This document shows, in pieces, positions 1 through 13,560 of a DNA stretch of 64,000 bases. The notes under the pieces are model-generated. The model saw only the letters and a program-made list of their open reading frames with translations, ran no database searches and was not told the DNA's origin. Numbering within the stretch: the first letter of the stretch is position 1; each line of letters begins with the position of its first letter. Location of the stretch: NCBI GenBank assembly GCA_025345505.1, contig JANVCC010000077.1:7049669-7113668 (forward strand), given 5' to 3'. The stretch is from Todiramphus chloris collaris (lineage: Eukaryota > Chordata > Aves > Coraciiformes > Alcedinidae). Made by a program: the position numbers and the translations under genes.

Positions 1-1337
1 GTTCATTGAACATAAAAAGATTAATGTAAGTCAATATACAGAAAAATTGATGTCTTGTTTCATACTGTATTATCTACTATCACACTGTCCTTGGGAAACA
101 AAACTGAAACATCCATGTCATGTGATTACCAACACGCAGTAAAGTCACATACTATTTAAAATAAACTGGAAAAAAAAAAAAACAACTCAGCTCATTAGAA
201 AATATCTTGAAAAATGTAACAGGTGACAAGACGATGTATGTACTCATCAGAGATAGCTAGGAAAGATTAGAGTAGCACCTGGCAAGTCTGCCACACTTAT
301 AGTCAAGATGCATCATGTGATGGATCTCCAGCAGGGTACTATCTCAGAGTGTATTCTTGCCTTTCTTGTTCATGTCAGTGTCCTGCATTAAGCTTCAGAC
401 AATTTGACTGCTGTCAGATACTAACTTCTGGAGAACTCTACTGTCGTATTTCCCTCCAAGACTACAAATGAAGAGATCTTTTCTTTTGGCTTCTTCCTCG
501 TATGAAACCTACCTACATCTCTATCTGATGTTTCTTCTGTGTCCCTCGGGCACTACGCTGAAACTTCATTTTGCTTGAAGGGCTCAGAATTAACAACCTG
601 ATGGCTATCTTAATTCCAGTTTAGTCAACAGTAAGTATACACTTAACACCGTTAGCCCCGTGTAGAATCACGATGGCACCATAATATCACTTTACTTCTA
701 GTGCTCAAATGAGCAGGCTATGACAGCATGTGGAAGATTTTCCCAGTAGTCTTCTAAATTCTGAATTAATATCTTAGCAAACGTTTAAATAAAAATACAA
801 GTTAAAAGTGACACCTTTTGTTCCATTCACACAGTCTTAGCAAAGGTTACTCCCTGTAGTACTGAAGACACTTACTCTTACTGGGGACAGGAAATAGTAC
901 TAGGGAAGAAGCAGGAGATCACAGTTGTCCCAAAGCCATGTGTTCTTACATGATGTAAAAATGAGTCTCCAATATGTTTTCAATTGTTTGACTGTTCTTA
1001 TAGCCCAAACAACTTCTATATTTGTAGTATCCGCAATTTTGCTTTATCTCATTTCTCCCATCAAGCTGGGATGATTATCTGAACTCAACTCAACCCACGT
1101 CCATTACCCCAACATCTAAGCTCAACACTTAATTCTTTGACACATGAGAGTAACTTTCTGAGAACAGGGAACTCTATGTAACAGAGAAGCTACATCCCTC
1201 AAATAAAGGCATGGTATTTTGAAAACCCTCAAAGTCAGACTTACAGGAGACCTTTTCCAATGAAACACTTCCCAAAGCAAAGTACGCATTTTCCTTGTAC
1301 TGGGTTCACATCATGTTAGTTGAAAGGGATGACTTAC
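1..1337 (-). other. ABLIM1: ABLIM1 intron, downstream of the LIM2 exon
   Basis: This is non-coding sequence between the exon at 1338-1521 and the next ABLIM1 exon, which lies beyond the left edge. It begins (on the minus strand) with the donor GTAAGT at 1332-1337. It is AT-rich with a 13-base A run at 170-182. I see no repeat family, RNA gene or second coding exon in it. Confidence 0.85.
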
Positions 1338-1521
1338 TTGCAAACAGTACAGGCAAAGCAGCTTGGATGGTAAGTTTTTCCCAGAGCTGTCACTACTTCG
1401 CCTTCCACGAATTCCCCACACCCATTGCAGCGGGTACCATACATGCGCTGGTAATCCAAGGTGCAAAGATATTCTCCATTCTTAATGAAAAAGCCTCCTT
1501 GTGCCAAGTCACAGCCACACA
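1338..1521 (-). CDS. ABLIM1: ABLIM1 exon: end of LIM domain 1 and most of LIM domain 2
   Basis: This internal coding exon of actin-binding LIM protein 1 is read on the minus strand. ABLIM1 is a cytoskeletal adaptor with four N-terminal zinc-binding LIM domains and a C-terminal villin headpiece that binds F-actin. The translation begins VCGCDLAQGGFFIKNGEY and continues through CTLD, the last zinc ligands of LIM1. LIM2 follows, with C-x2-C in CNGC, then HPSC, FAC and TVC. The last two LIM2 ligands fall in the next exon, outside the window. From memory it differs from human ABLIM1 at only a few residues (CNGC for CHGC, HPSC for HPNC, TVC for TIC). The acceptor is a pyrimidine tract plus CAG at 1522-1524, and the donor GTAAGT is read from 1337 down to 1332. 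The exon is 184 bp, enters in phase 1 and leaves in phase 2. ABLIM2 and ABLIM3 are worse matches. Confidence 0.96.
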
Positions 1522-3189
1522 CTGGAAGAAAAAAAAAACCAAACACACAGATAGTAGGTATATTTTTCCAATCTAAGGATGACAGCAACAGTCTGTGCAG
1601 CCAAGAAACGAGATGACCCTGATGGTCTTGCTCCCTTCTATCAGATTTTTGCTTTCATCTCCTGTCACTACATGTCTTGACACCCCAGGAGATGTTTAGT
1701 TTTCTCAAGCTACAAGAGAGATTCTAATAAAGACTTTCCTTGGAGTAAACTACACAATCATAACTTCCATGTGCTTGGTCTTTGCCAAGACCTCAGTTAC
1801 CTCACATCATTCAGCTAATCATGTTATCAGAGTCATTTGTACCAATGCAATCTTGCTTTCGCTTCTGGGATGAGGAGAAGAAAAGAGATGATTCCACAAA
1901 TAGTCCAGATTTGACTATTTTATACATTAGCATACATTTTTCCTGCAACCATGTCTTTTAAGAAGCTTTTAAGGTGCTGATTCTTTTTGAAACAAAGACT
2001 ATTTTAGAAACGTTGCGTGGTTTTGAATAACTCCTCCACTCTTCAGATAACGCCGGGCTGCTTCACCATCACTGCCTCAATACTTTCTGTTTTGCTTTAA
2101 AAAGTATAATCTTTGAAATGTTCAGAGTGATTTTACAGTACTAATTTAGATATAAATACTGGGAGAAAGCTTCAGCGAAGAGACAATCAAGCATGAAAAA
2201 ATGTAGTCACATCTCCACTAGATACACTACATGATACATGCAGCCAAACTACACGACAGTATATTGGACACTGAATAAAGCCAACAGGAACAGTATTCTC
2301 TACCTGTATTGTGAACAAATAAATGTCCAGAGAACTACTATAACCTTTGTGTGCCTAACCCACATCTGTCTCGTGTCAGTATTTTACATACTATACTCCT
2401 TGTACTTCACAGTTTAGATAAATCTAGTATTTGTATATAGGCTTGTGTCCATGTACAGCTTTATCAGGAAAAATAACTGTATCAGTAAAAGGGTGAAGGA
2501 CCAGTCAAGGGTTTCTGTGACTTGCCAGTTTTTCCACTGTTAAATGCTTATTCACCCAAACTGAAACCATCACAACCAGGTGTTTGTTTTGCCTTAAGAA
2601 AATATTCATAGTGCTACCTTGGCATTTCTAGTCAGCACAGGAGAAAGAAAGCAGTCTGCCCTATAACAGACAACTGCTGCGAAGAGAATGTGCCATGGGA
2701 GATGGGAGACTGAATTTCACACTTTGGCTTTGGCTTGAGTTGGACAAAGGACTTGACCCTACCCATTTAACATCCCATGGCAGCACCAAAAATACAATTG
2801 CTTCATGCGAGCTTAGGAAAAAAAAAAAAATTCTTTATTGACTTAATGAGAAAGCATAAACAGGAGCTCCTCGATGAATGCTTAAACAAATGCATACATG
2901 GCTGCTCCCAGGCATTTTGGTTTCAGCCACTCCTACTGCTCCTCTACATATTGCTGTGTCTGTGTAATTCAGTAAGAGAAACTACTCTCACAGCAGTCTA
3001 GGATGCGAGCTTAGCTCATACTCTGCAAGCAATTCCATCTCATCGCTCTTCATAACATCCCGGTACATTCAGATCAAATATCAGAAGTATCAAATACCAG
3101 AAATTCTGATTATTAAGGAAAAATAAATAAGCAGCATTCTATGTCCCTGCAGTTACAGAGCTCTTGAAAAAACTAAAATTTGTAATACA

Positions 3190-3345
3190 GAAATATTATC
3201 AGGGGAATTGGGTTCAACTCAGCTCTGCCACAAATTTCAAGTATGATATTGTGCACATTTGTTCTCTCCCCTGTTATAATGGGCTAATATCTTGTTAACT
3301 ACCTGCCTTGAAAATTAAAATTGCAAGGTATTCGGGGCAGGGATT
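3190..3345 (+). repeat. possible MIR/CORE-type SINE fossil
   Basis: The sequence 'gggttcaactcagctctgcc' resembles the B-box and following part of MIR-type SINEs. The next part, 'gttataatgggctaatatct' and 'aactacctgccttg', resembles the MIR core and 3' half in the expected order. It is diverged and the edges cannot be fixed by eye. Confidence 0.45.
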
Positions 3346-3521
3346 GCAAATTCTGTTTGCCTGTTGCCAAGCCCCGGAGGTCTAATGACTGTTACTGTAA
3401 CAATAATTAATAGAATAACAATAAACAGAGTGCCCTAAAATGCAGCTTAGCATTAAAGCAGTATCAGCACCAGCATTTTTCCAGTTTCACACTTCTCCAT
3501 AGAACAGTGTTAACATTCCAC

Positions 3522-3534
3522 ATGCAAATTAATT
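3522..3534 (+). promoter_or_regulatory. octamer plus homeodomain-type AT core
   Basis: A perfect POU-type octamer ATGCAAAT (3522-3529) runs into TAATTA. Such composite sites are common in enhancers, but single occurrences are expected by chance in AT-rich intron. Another octamer stands at 14074-14081. Confidence 0.3.
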
Positions 3535-5936
3535 ACGTTTCATGGTGGCATTAAATCCACAAGTAGCCAAAACTCAGTTTTCTGTGACTTAGAATTACAG
3601 AGAACTATTGTCAAGGCTCTATTATAATGTTGCAAAATGCTCCAAGTTGGTTTTCAGGTACACCTCCAGAAAAAGCACTTGTTTCATTCTTCCATTTTCT
3701 TCTACTGATCTCCATTTTGTTTAAAATATTATTTTCAAGCTAACAGTCCAGTACCATGTGACATTAGGGAGAACACACTGTGACCTCTACATCACAACAA
3801 CTCTTCCTGAGTTGAGGACCATCTAATCTTTTTCCAGTGGAGGAAAAGAAAAGAGGCAAAACCCAAGCCTACTTATAACAGGTTTGCTTTTCTGAGTTAC
3901 CTTTGGTAGATCCTCACAATTAATTGAGTAACTGAGAATTGTACTTTCATGTCTACATGTTGTTAAGGATTACTTCAGTATTCAGACTGTTATATCTGTG
4001 GTTACAGTGTATGAACTGGAGCACTGTCATGGAGTGGTCAAAACTAGATGCAGTAGAAGCTGCTAAATTTCATAAAGAGCTATGGAGTACTCACGTGTTG
4101 ATGTGATCATCTAAATTACACTAGCCTCTAGCTTTAACATCCAAGTTATATATATATTCAGCTTCAAGCTGAAGGCACGCAGCATGCTGCTGGATCTGCC
4201 TTAGAAGCTGCATATACGAACGCATATATGAACTCTCTGGCTCTTTACTATGGTCCTCAGTTCTAACAGTGAGTCACCTTTTGAAAAGCTCAGTCAGTCA
4301 TTATGGCCCCCTTTAACTGCCTAGGAAATGGCTCTAATGAGGTAAGATGATGAAAAGTAACTTTCAATGCAACCTCTGTTCCAGATTCTTCTGAAAATAA
4401 AGCTTCAACATACCATATGGAGTTCAGTGGCAGATGATTGCTTGAAAAAATCACTGCAAACTTTGAATGAAAGAGTTCAAGCATTCACAATTATTAAACT
4501 TCCTTTTGCGTGGCCACAGGGATTCAAGACTAGCACCAAAAATGAGGGATAAAATTATTTGGCGAGTCTTTTAAAGACGGTAATTGCTGTTATTAAAAAG
4601 AAGGTCCCTCTATTGGCCTTTTCTTTTTGAAGTCTCCTTTCCACCCAATCTCTTGATTGAGTCATGAATTCAGGCACAAGAAGAACTGCTTATGATGGGA
4701 ACCACCAGCAGATTCATCATCTTTGGCACACTCGCAGCAGGAAGCACACATCAATTTGCAAGAATTGAAGACAAGTCCTGGCAACCCCACATTACAACGG
4801 ATTTTTGCCGTCAATTCAGCACATGTGTTCCTATCACTAACCACAGCTTTAAGCTACATGAGCGAAACAAGGGTCACCCAGACTGTTAATGTCCATGGTT
4901 GGAAAAATGCTGTTCCAGCTGGCTGCTTTCACTTTGAGTCAGAGATCAAATCAGAAAGGATGAACATGACTGTATCCACATTCGGTGTACAATGCGGTGT
5001 ACAAACAAGGAAGGGATTTTAACAGGTCTCCTTTTCACAACTGTGCAGAAGTCAGTTCTGACAACAAACCTCTTCAAGCTTATACATAGTGCCCTAGCAC
5101 ACACGTTTATGGTCACTGTAGAAATACTACAGAAAAGATGGATAAATTGCAATGAAGAGAAACCATTGGTGATCGCTACATACGTACAGTAAATCACTAT
5201 AGCATGATTTAGACAATTGCTGTGCTACAAATATCATGTCATTTAAGAAAAATTAATGCCAAAATGATGACATCCTCTAAGCACAAAAAGGTGGGAGATA
5301 CCATCAGTGGAGCTCTTCAAGCTACAGGGTCTGTGTATGCACAGGGCTATTACAACAAAATGTAGCCACTCAAGAGCATACACTTTCCTGTGATCTCCAA
5401 GGGACCAGGACCATTCTTAAGCTGAGTCACTTCCAAGCTTTAATGGATATGATGAAAATGAAGAGATCAGATTTTTTCAAAGTGAATGGAAGTAGGATTT
5501 GAGCCTACTGAGCATTAGGTAGGATTTCCATAGCGTTATTGTCAGTGAGACTTCAAAACTCCAGGCTCTTAGTAAAGTAATTCCATGCTGATGTCAAATA
5601 AAAATTGTTTCAACACTGAAGAAACAAAACCACACAAGCAGACTCTTTAAGCATGGGTCTCAGCTTGCAGAAGTGAATGCTATTCATTAAGAAAAAGTCT
5701 AATGATCTACTTTGTCACCATGCATTAAATAAGGTGCAAATTCAATTTCCTGTTGGGGTTTTATTTCTTTCTTGTATTTCTAAGCTTCATAGAATAAAGG
5801 TGCTGTTCTCAAGCAGGGAAATATTCATACAACATTTCATAGGACACAATGGATTTCTTGTTCGAACGTAGGAAGGAATTTGGCAATATTTCAGTTTATC
5901 ACCTTCATCTAAACAAATACACAGGAAAAATCTCTT

Positions 5937-5949
5937 CCCCCACCCCCCC
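5937..5949 (+). repeat. C-rich tract
   Basis: Five C, one A and seven C residues in a row. The minus strand, which is the ABLIM1 sense strand here, is G-rich. With only two long runs it is weaker than the tract at 29313. Confidence 0.7.
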
Positions 5950-8900
5950 GCAAGAGAGAGTTTAACAAATCCTGTATTGATGAAAGCAAGGGTCATATTC
6001 TTACAAAAGTTTAAAGTTTCCACATTTCAAGTGAATTAAATCTTACTCTGCCTTTGTTTTATTCCAGCAATTTTCTTGATAGTATATCCAGAAGCTCTTT
6101 AAGTCATATGAAGATTTATTGTACCTCAAAGTGTCATCAGCAGACCACATGAGAACGGTAAGTCTCCGAAGCCACGCTGCAGCACTGCCACTGCAGAAAG
6201 ATGACAAGGCACCCCTGAGCAACTGCATACAGCTTTTTGCAAAAGCTGGAACAGAGATCCTGATAACTGTTTGTCACGCTTCTGTTACTGAAGATATTTT
6301 TTTGCCATACACTGATGAGAGATGCATTTTAATCCAAGCCATTTGAAACCGTGTCCAGCATTCCCAGTGGTTCTGGAATCCTTTTTCATTTCAACCAACT
6401 GACTTTAGAAACGACACTGGGAATTCAAAAGAGCTTTATACGCGTGGAACAAATACAGGTGATGTTAAAATCTCCTTTGTTACCTAGTGACCAGCTGGAA
6501 GAAAAGTTTATCAGCCTAAATATCTCCTGAGAACAAGATTAGATTTTTCTCCCCTCTTCTCCTAAGCTGGTCTCATGGGAAGCATCCTCTTGCCTCCAGC
6601 CAGATCCTACTCTTCCACTTGAATACCTTGACCCTCCACTTCACACATCCTGCCAGCATGACTACTGAGTGCTACTGTCATTATGGCACAAGTAATTCTC
6701 ATTGGATTCTTGACTGGAACCCCATAGCACTTAATGCAACCATTCACACAACTGAAACCACCAGTGAAGAATGACTTTCAGATGAGCTAAGTGGGAACTT
6801 AGCTTCCTGACCAATGCCATAACACTATCTCTAGTCCTATGAGATCAGCTTTCTTTGGTTTTCTCCTTAGCAGTGAAGATATGAAACAATATTGCACAGG
6901 AAGGGAAACCTTCTGTCCACACCTGACATGCATAGGTTTCAGTCTTTCCAGCCATCTAACCGACAACAGCTAGTACCCGAACTCAACAGCAAGCAAACCA
7001 CACGAGATGTACTACTGTGACAATTTCCCAACTGAAGCATCAATGTTTGTGCACCAAGATGGAAACAATGGCAAGAATCATTCAACCATTTAAAACACCT
7101 TTCACATTAAACTAGGCACTGGGTGGAGATCAAAGTCAGTTACAGGTCTGTGAGAAATGAACCTTGAAGAAAAGGCAATCAGTGGAAAAATGTCAATGTT
7201 TATCCTGGGATAGTTTGTAACTACCTAGATGAGAGATCTCTGTAAAAAGATAATAAATAAGCAAGCCAATGATGTAAAAACAGAACAAAACCAAACCTCA
7301 GTGAAGCCAGGCAGAGGAAGGATACATTCACAACAAACCAAAGCAACTTTCCGTGTGCTCATAAGGATGCTCTACCCTACTCATCAAGCACCTGTAAAGC
7401 ATCCTGCTGGCCCTCTACTTTCAAAGGGATCCAGTAGTTTGTTAAAATCTGCCATGGCATCTGTCAGTATTCATCATCATCGGCCCACCAGTGCAATTAA
7501 TTTCATTTCCTGTCAAGTGTTTGGTGACTGAAAGAGACCTCAGACTGAACTAAACTAAGATCAGCGATAACCAATTGCCATTAATAGCATTAAAACCCCA
7601 AGAGCACACCAAGGATCCACTTCAGAGTGGGATGAAACTGCTTGGGATGTTTTTCCTGTCAACATCTAAAGTAAAAAAAAAAAAACCAAAAAACTTCCTT
7701 CTTTTATATGAAAATGGAAAAAATGTTTTGGAAAAAAAAAAAAAAGACACAAATTAAATAGGACATTGCTATTGAAAACAAGCAGAAGGGCAGGAAAGGG
7801 TCAGAGGATGGGAGAGCAGTGTGAGACAGAACTATAGTTATAGTTTAAGCCCTACTGTCAAAGCCCACAGTCAGCCCCTGTGACTCTTCAGGAGGGAGCA
7901 AGGGGTCCTCAGGAATTCTTACCAGGACTGTTTTCCATGAGTGTGGATGGAGGATGACTGGTAGCTTCTGCTGTCAAGGGGTTGGGTATAGTTTAAAATC
8001 TGCTGCACTCCCGAAACAGATCATTGCCATCGCAAAGCCGCTAATGAGACAGAGCTCTCCCTGCTGCTTATGGGTTATCAGAGGATGAGGGTCTTTTTGC
8101 AGGAAACCAGCCCATCTTACAGCAAGCTTCCCAGGCCCCTACCTGAACCTCAAGTGAAGTACCAGTAAGAATCACTGCAAGAAAAAGAACAAGCTTCAAG
8201 ACACAGCAGCTAAGGTATGCCAATATAGAAAGGACAGGGACTCAGAGCTGGAGCAGAGGCTTGCTTTCATAGCAAGCTACCTGAATGCATGAATTCACAT
8301 CTGAATCCTATTTCCTGTCCTAGGAAGCCCCACTAACTTCCCAGGTACAGCAGAATCCAATTTCTCCCCAGATTTTCTCAATTGTATAAACCTGATTTGC
8401 TGTCATTAAACATGTTCTCACTGTGCACACAGGTAACAGCCTGCCTTCCTTTTTGCTTTTTTCACTTCATTTGTCTACTAATCTCTTCAGAGTTTCATTT
8501 TCACCCTTATAATCTCACCATACTCTTCCTCATTCCCTTCCATGCGACTTTCAACCATGTATAAAAGATGCAGAGTTTTAATCCTTCAAGATTTTGAGTC
8601 AGATTACTGAAGTCCCACCATCCAAACCAGTACATTGTAACATCTGTGCTTTTTATTTGTTTTCTGCTGTTAGATCATTTCAGGTTTATATCTTCCAATG
8701 TTTTATATTTTAATTATTAGAAATGCCCTTTTCTTAAATAAAAGCCAAGACACTCAGGTTCAGGGGGAAAAAAAATTAAAACACAAACAATCTTGAGAGA
8801 AACCAAAAGACTTAATAATATTAAAGGCTGTTTCAATAACCAAGCTGAAAAGGGGAGTTCCCAAGCTGGCAAGCAGAACCGTGGTGCATTGAAAGAGAAT

Positions 8901-11900
8901 TACAAGCCTGGAGATCTTTTTACATAAAGAAGGCTCTTCGGTTCAGTGATTCAGAGCTTCAAGGGATCTCGTGTAATTTCCCGATGCTCAAGAAGGAGCA
9001 CATTCTATCCACCAGGTATGTTACCATGTCCACAGATAGCGTCTGCTTCCTAGGTATTTGTGGAAATGCAGAGATGTCTTCAAACACTGCACTGGATATC
9101 TACTACAAGAATATTTAAACTTTCCATCCACTGACACGGGACTATTAATAGCCCTAACTACCCAGCAGCCAGCTTGCAGCCTCCTCCTGCCACCACTGAA
9201 GGGAATCTGATGACAGATCAAAGGTCAAAGAACTAATGATTTAAAACACATTCCAGCCTGTTTATACAGTGTCTGCTTACATGACCCTAACTTATTCCCA
9301 GTCCTTCAAGGGAGGAAGATCCAGTTCAAAGTCAAAGATTACAGAGCATCCCAAAATCTAAACTTAGGAACCCTCCCCTTTTTCCGTCAAGCTCATTAAA
9401 CTACAGGTGATCTAGCCTTGCAAAAGTCATTACATAAAAGAAACAGACCCGTGCCTGGAACCTAGACATACCACAAAGGATTCTGGAAGTGCCTCTTGAT
9501 GTGGACTTTCCTAAATAAACTTGAATGACATCTAACTCAAAAGAGGAAAATGATCACATTAGTTCCATAATTAAGAAACTACTTTATGCTGATTTAGAAC
9601 AATGTTTTAATAGAAGCTAGAAGTTTCTTCACCATGAAATACTCTCTGTTTGTGGAATTCTTCCTGTATACCAAGACTAGGCTTTGCCTTATAATTATCA
9701 AGAATACCAGCTCATAATTGTCTTTTCATAATCTGATACTGCTATAGCCTGTAAAACATTCACACGGAGTGAAACACTTGCACCAGGCATAACCTAATCA
9801 CATTACAGACTTGTATGTCCCACAGTGAGGACTAGAAAACTTTAGGATAACATCCATATTCTCATGGCAGGATTGGCTGTTTATGAAATGATTTTTTATT
9901 TTATTTTTTAAAGTTTAGGCTATCATATGGAAGCTAACTATGTTTTCCAATTTATATTTGGCATCAAGAACAGGGACACTGTCTGGTGTTTGAAACACTC
10001 CTCCCATAAATACACTACCTTGGTAAGAGAAGACAACCAAGTTCTATGTGTACCAAAATCAAGCTATGTAAACTTTTACACTGTTACTATGACAGCTTAA
10101 AGCTTGTTCTGTTAAGCAATACACTATTGAAACCAGCATTTCCCTCTAACCCAGTAGGTGAATCACAGGCTTAATAATAAAGTCTTATTTTAGCAATTTT
10201 GCTAGCCTCAAAGCTTCCTCTCCTAGTACATGCAATAGGGTAAAATGAACTGTAATCAACTGACAATGACAGAAAATTATCATTTGTATCAGATCACAAT
10301 TTAAATTCAGATATTAAAGTCTCTGCTCATGCACATCATAACTTAGGGCCTGATCCCACACACATTTACATATGTAGCAGACATCGCAGTGAAGAGCCTT
10401 AGTTTTTCCAGAAGAGTTATTGCTGTACATAGATGCTTACAGGAAAAACTTTTGACTTCTAAGTTAGTAATTCATTCACGTTAATGCTTATCATAGACAA
10501 AAAGTAAAACAAGGAGGTCTCCATCTCAGTCTCCTCAAGTCTCCTTCAACCTCCTCATCTAACCCATCCTCCTCTCAGCCTGCTGCTTCCACTGCCTGGT
10601 AATCATTAACTATTTGGTATGGTAAGAGCAGCGTACTCCTGGTAAAATAGAAATTCAGACTTATTTATTACAACTGGAGGCAACACAGAAGCCAATTAAT
10701 TTGCATTTGTAACACACAACAGTGTAATTCCTTAGCAAGGTAAGTGACTTTGATATAACCCAGTCAAAGACAACTGCTCTGAATAGTACTCCTGGAGCTG
10801 CACTCCTCAATGTCTCTTATCCTTCTCCTGTCCATCATTCCCCTGTTAAGTCCAGCTCCGAGTCAGCTGCTGACTGCCTGAGATTCTTTGCCTATCAGGA
10901 GGCCAGCAGAGCTCACCTTCTGGGGTCAGGCCACACCATTTTCAGCTCTTTGCTTTTTTATGAGTTCTTATCTGGAACCACAAATAGAAGCAGCCAGGCT
11001 TGCCAGGCAGATAGGATGAACCAGCTGTATATGCCGGGCTCCCAACAGCAGCAGTAACAGCGAGCTGCATCTTATCACGGGGGTGCGGGAAGATGTCAGT
11101 CAGTGGAGGTTTTACTTGTCATCTTTGTCAGGAAGCAGTCTCTGTTCTGAGAAAGTTTCCAGAGCTGGACAGAGCACTGAACCACAGAGGAAGACAACTG
11201 TCTTCATCTCATCACAAGACACATAAGCACGTCCTGAGCAGGCTGCTGCAGCACAGGGGCTTAAGCCACCGCGTTCCTGCAGTGCAGCAGCCACCACTGA
11301 CATGTATGGCAAGCAATCACAGAGTGCCTATATGTCTCTGACATAACCTGGGGAAACTCGATTACAATCATATCGGACAGACTTCACTCTAGGATGTAAA
11401 CACAAAGTTTACAGAGCAAAGTAAGAACGGGATCACACTGAAACCCTGCTGCTATACAGCTAGCGTGACAGCTTTGTGAGGAAACGGAGTTTTTCCACAT
11501 CTTCACTAGACTATCAGACTAAGTCTGTGGGTAAAAGCTTAAACATTTTCAGCAGGTATGACAACAGTCAAGACAAGTACAAGCTTGTTCAAGTCTTTTG
11601 CCCTGTAGATGTATGAGCTGAAGTCTCAAGAGCAAGCCTTAGTAGACAGAAAGGAGAAAGACAACCAGGCCACCTGTAGATGCAGCTATGTTCTGGTCCT
11701 GCTATCAGTTGTTCCCTCCAGCTAACAACATACTGTATGAACTGAAGGGGTCTAACTCCACCTCCCATAGAGTCACAGTTATGTCAAATTAAAAACCCAT
11801 TAGTCTAAGAGAGAAAACAACCCCACTTACTTGAACATCTGTGTCCCACTTGTATGAACCATATGGTCAGACAACATGCAGTACAAGTAAATAACTACAT

Positions 11901-12167
11901 GGTTTAAACAAAAACTGCTTTCACTTAAATATGAGAGGCCAACAAAACCAGCTCTGCAGCTCAGGTATAAGACAGGACTTGGAGCAACCTCCCAGATACA
12001 CCCCTTTCCTTTCTCTCAGTAAAACACAAATAATAAAAAAAGCAAAACAAAAACCACATGCTGGCAACCCCAACTAACAAGGCACAGAATAAATGAACAG
12101 CAAGGGAGAAGTTTCTGATTCAGCCCTGGCCCTTTCAGTTCAAACTCAGACGTGCAGATACTACAAA

Positions 12168-12440
12168 CACTAGTGACAGAACAAGAGGAAATGGCCTGAA
12201 GTTGAACCAGGGGAGGTTCAGGTTGGATATTAGGAAGCATTTCTTTCCAGAAAGGGTTGTCATGCATTGGAATGGGCTGCCCAAGGAGGTGGTGGAGTCA
12301 CCATCCCTGGAAGTGTTTAAGAGGCAGTTAGATGTTGTGCCTGGGACAGGGTTTAGTGGTTTTTGATGGGGCTAGGAGTAAGGTTGGACTTGATGATCTT
12401 GAAGGTCTCTTCCAGCTGAAACTATTCCACGATTCTATGA
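12168..12440 (+). mobile_element. CR1 LINE, 5'-truncated 3' end
   Basis: This is a 3' fragment of a chicken-repeat-1 non-LTR retrotransposon on the plus strand. Recognisable pieces in order are the 'acaagaggaaatggcctgaa' start, 'ttggatattaggaagcattt', 'gggctgcccaaggaggtggt', 'agatgttgtgcctgggacag', 'gacttgatgatcttgaaggt' and the terminal 'gattctatga'. It contains no intact reverse transcriptase, only the last coding segment and the 3'UTR. Such truncation is normal for CR1. It sits in the intron about 1 kb from the exon at 13426, opposite to the gene's direction. The left boundary is approximate. Confidence 0.93.
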
Positions 12441-13425
12441 AAAAAAGAGCCCTGCTCCACCTGCCTCCTTGCTTTACCAGAGAAAAAGTAGTTAAAAGGA
12501 GCTTAATTTTTATAACTATCCCCAATGAAAGACAATGGTTGTTATTAACAGGTTTTTAAAAAAAATCCATATTTATCAAAATCCTTGAAAAAGCACTTGG
12601 AACAAAAAACTACAAAAAGACAGAATTTTCTTAAGCATTCTTATGCTATATTCCTTTCCAACCCACCACACTATACAATCTAAAGATACCCTCGCCCCAT
12701 ATACAGAAATAACAGGAAATACACACAACACTACATTTGAAACCAAGTCAGCTATTTACACTGGATTTCTGAGTGGCTGCTAGGGCTGTACTTTTTCTTC
12801 TTGTGTTTTGTGACTCACCATAAAGCACTTCATCTTGGATGCTTAGTTGTCCAATTGTTTCCCAAATAAACAGCAAAAAAATCAAGGAAACAGGCAGAGT
12901 CTCTTTATGGCCTAATTCACTATTTAGGAAATATGTGAAACTAACTGTCTACTTATAACCGTACTAGAAAATACAATTGAAAATACTATTAAAAAGAGAA
13001 GATTTTTCTTTCATCTTTTTCAGGACAAATATCCATTGTGTAGTTTGCACCCAGTGAATAGCAGAAAAGGGGAAAAAAAACCCCACAGATCAGTATTCAG
13101 AGAGAATGTGCTATTCTGAGTCTTCTAGCGGTGGCAAATTCATTCCCCCCACCCCAAATCAAATGTGTCAGATCCTTTTTTTCAATTAAACTGTAGATAT
13201 CTGCATATGAAATTTGTTCTGTGTGGTGCTGATGACCTTGCTGCTTGTACATTCAGCCATCTCACCTCCCATTCTTTAACCTCCCCATCCACAAATCCTT
13301 CAGGTACTTCAGCAATGAGAGCATCCTGTAACTGGCTGGTGGCAGGAAGCGTGACTTCTCATCACTGCTTCAAGATACATTTGCACAAATTACACATTTC
13401 TAACAGATAAATGCTGAGGTCTTAC

Positions 13426-13560
13426 CTTTGCAAGTGAAGCATTTGATGTGAAAGTGTCTGGCCTGGACACGGAGTACTTCACCTTTACATGGCTCCCCAC
13501 ATTTATGACAGTGGATGACCGGCTTTTCAGAGGGGTGGTGAGGCTCCTGAGGATGGGCCA
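13426..13560 (-). CDS. ABLIM1: ABLIM1 exon: linker and first half of LIM domain 1
   Basis: This internal coding exon on the minus strand is 135 bp. It encodes (V)AHPQEPHHPSEKPVIHC followed by the first half of LIM1. The zinc ligands visible are CHKC, then H and C of HIKC, and C of FTC. The sixth ligand is in the next exon (1338-1521), so the intron splits the first LIM domain between ligands five and six. The AHPQ-PHHPSEK segment before the LIM domain is, from memory, specific to ABLIM1 among its paralogues. The acceptor is TTTTCTATGTTACAG ending at 13561 and the donor is AAAG/GTAAG with the exon's last base at 13426. Both junctions are phase 1, so the first codon (V) needs a G from the upstream exon and the last K/V boundary joins correctly to the next exon. 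Reading frames that continue past the donor (GKTSAFIC) are intron. Confidence 0.96.

Larger units (their letters stand above)
1522..13425 (-). other. ABLIM1: ABLIM1 intron splitting LIM domain 1 (11.9 kb)
   Basis: This phase 1 intron is bounded on the minus strand by GTAAG at 13421-13425 and a T-rich acceptor ending in CAG at 1522-1524. It contains one CR1 3' fragment (12168-12440), a possible MIR-like fossil (3190-3345), an octamer-like site next to a homeodomain-type AT core (3522-3534), a C-run (5937-5949) and several A runs (2818-2830, 7673-7684, 7732-7745). The remaining sequence is unremarkable AT-rich intron. The short open frames in it have no recognisable domains, no consistent splice context and often overlap frames on the opposite strand. 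Confidence 0.85.
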
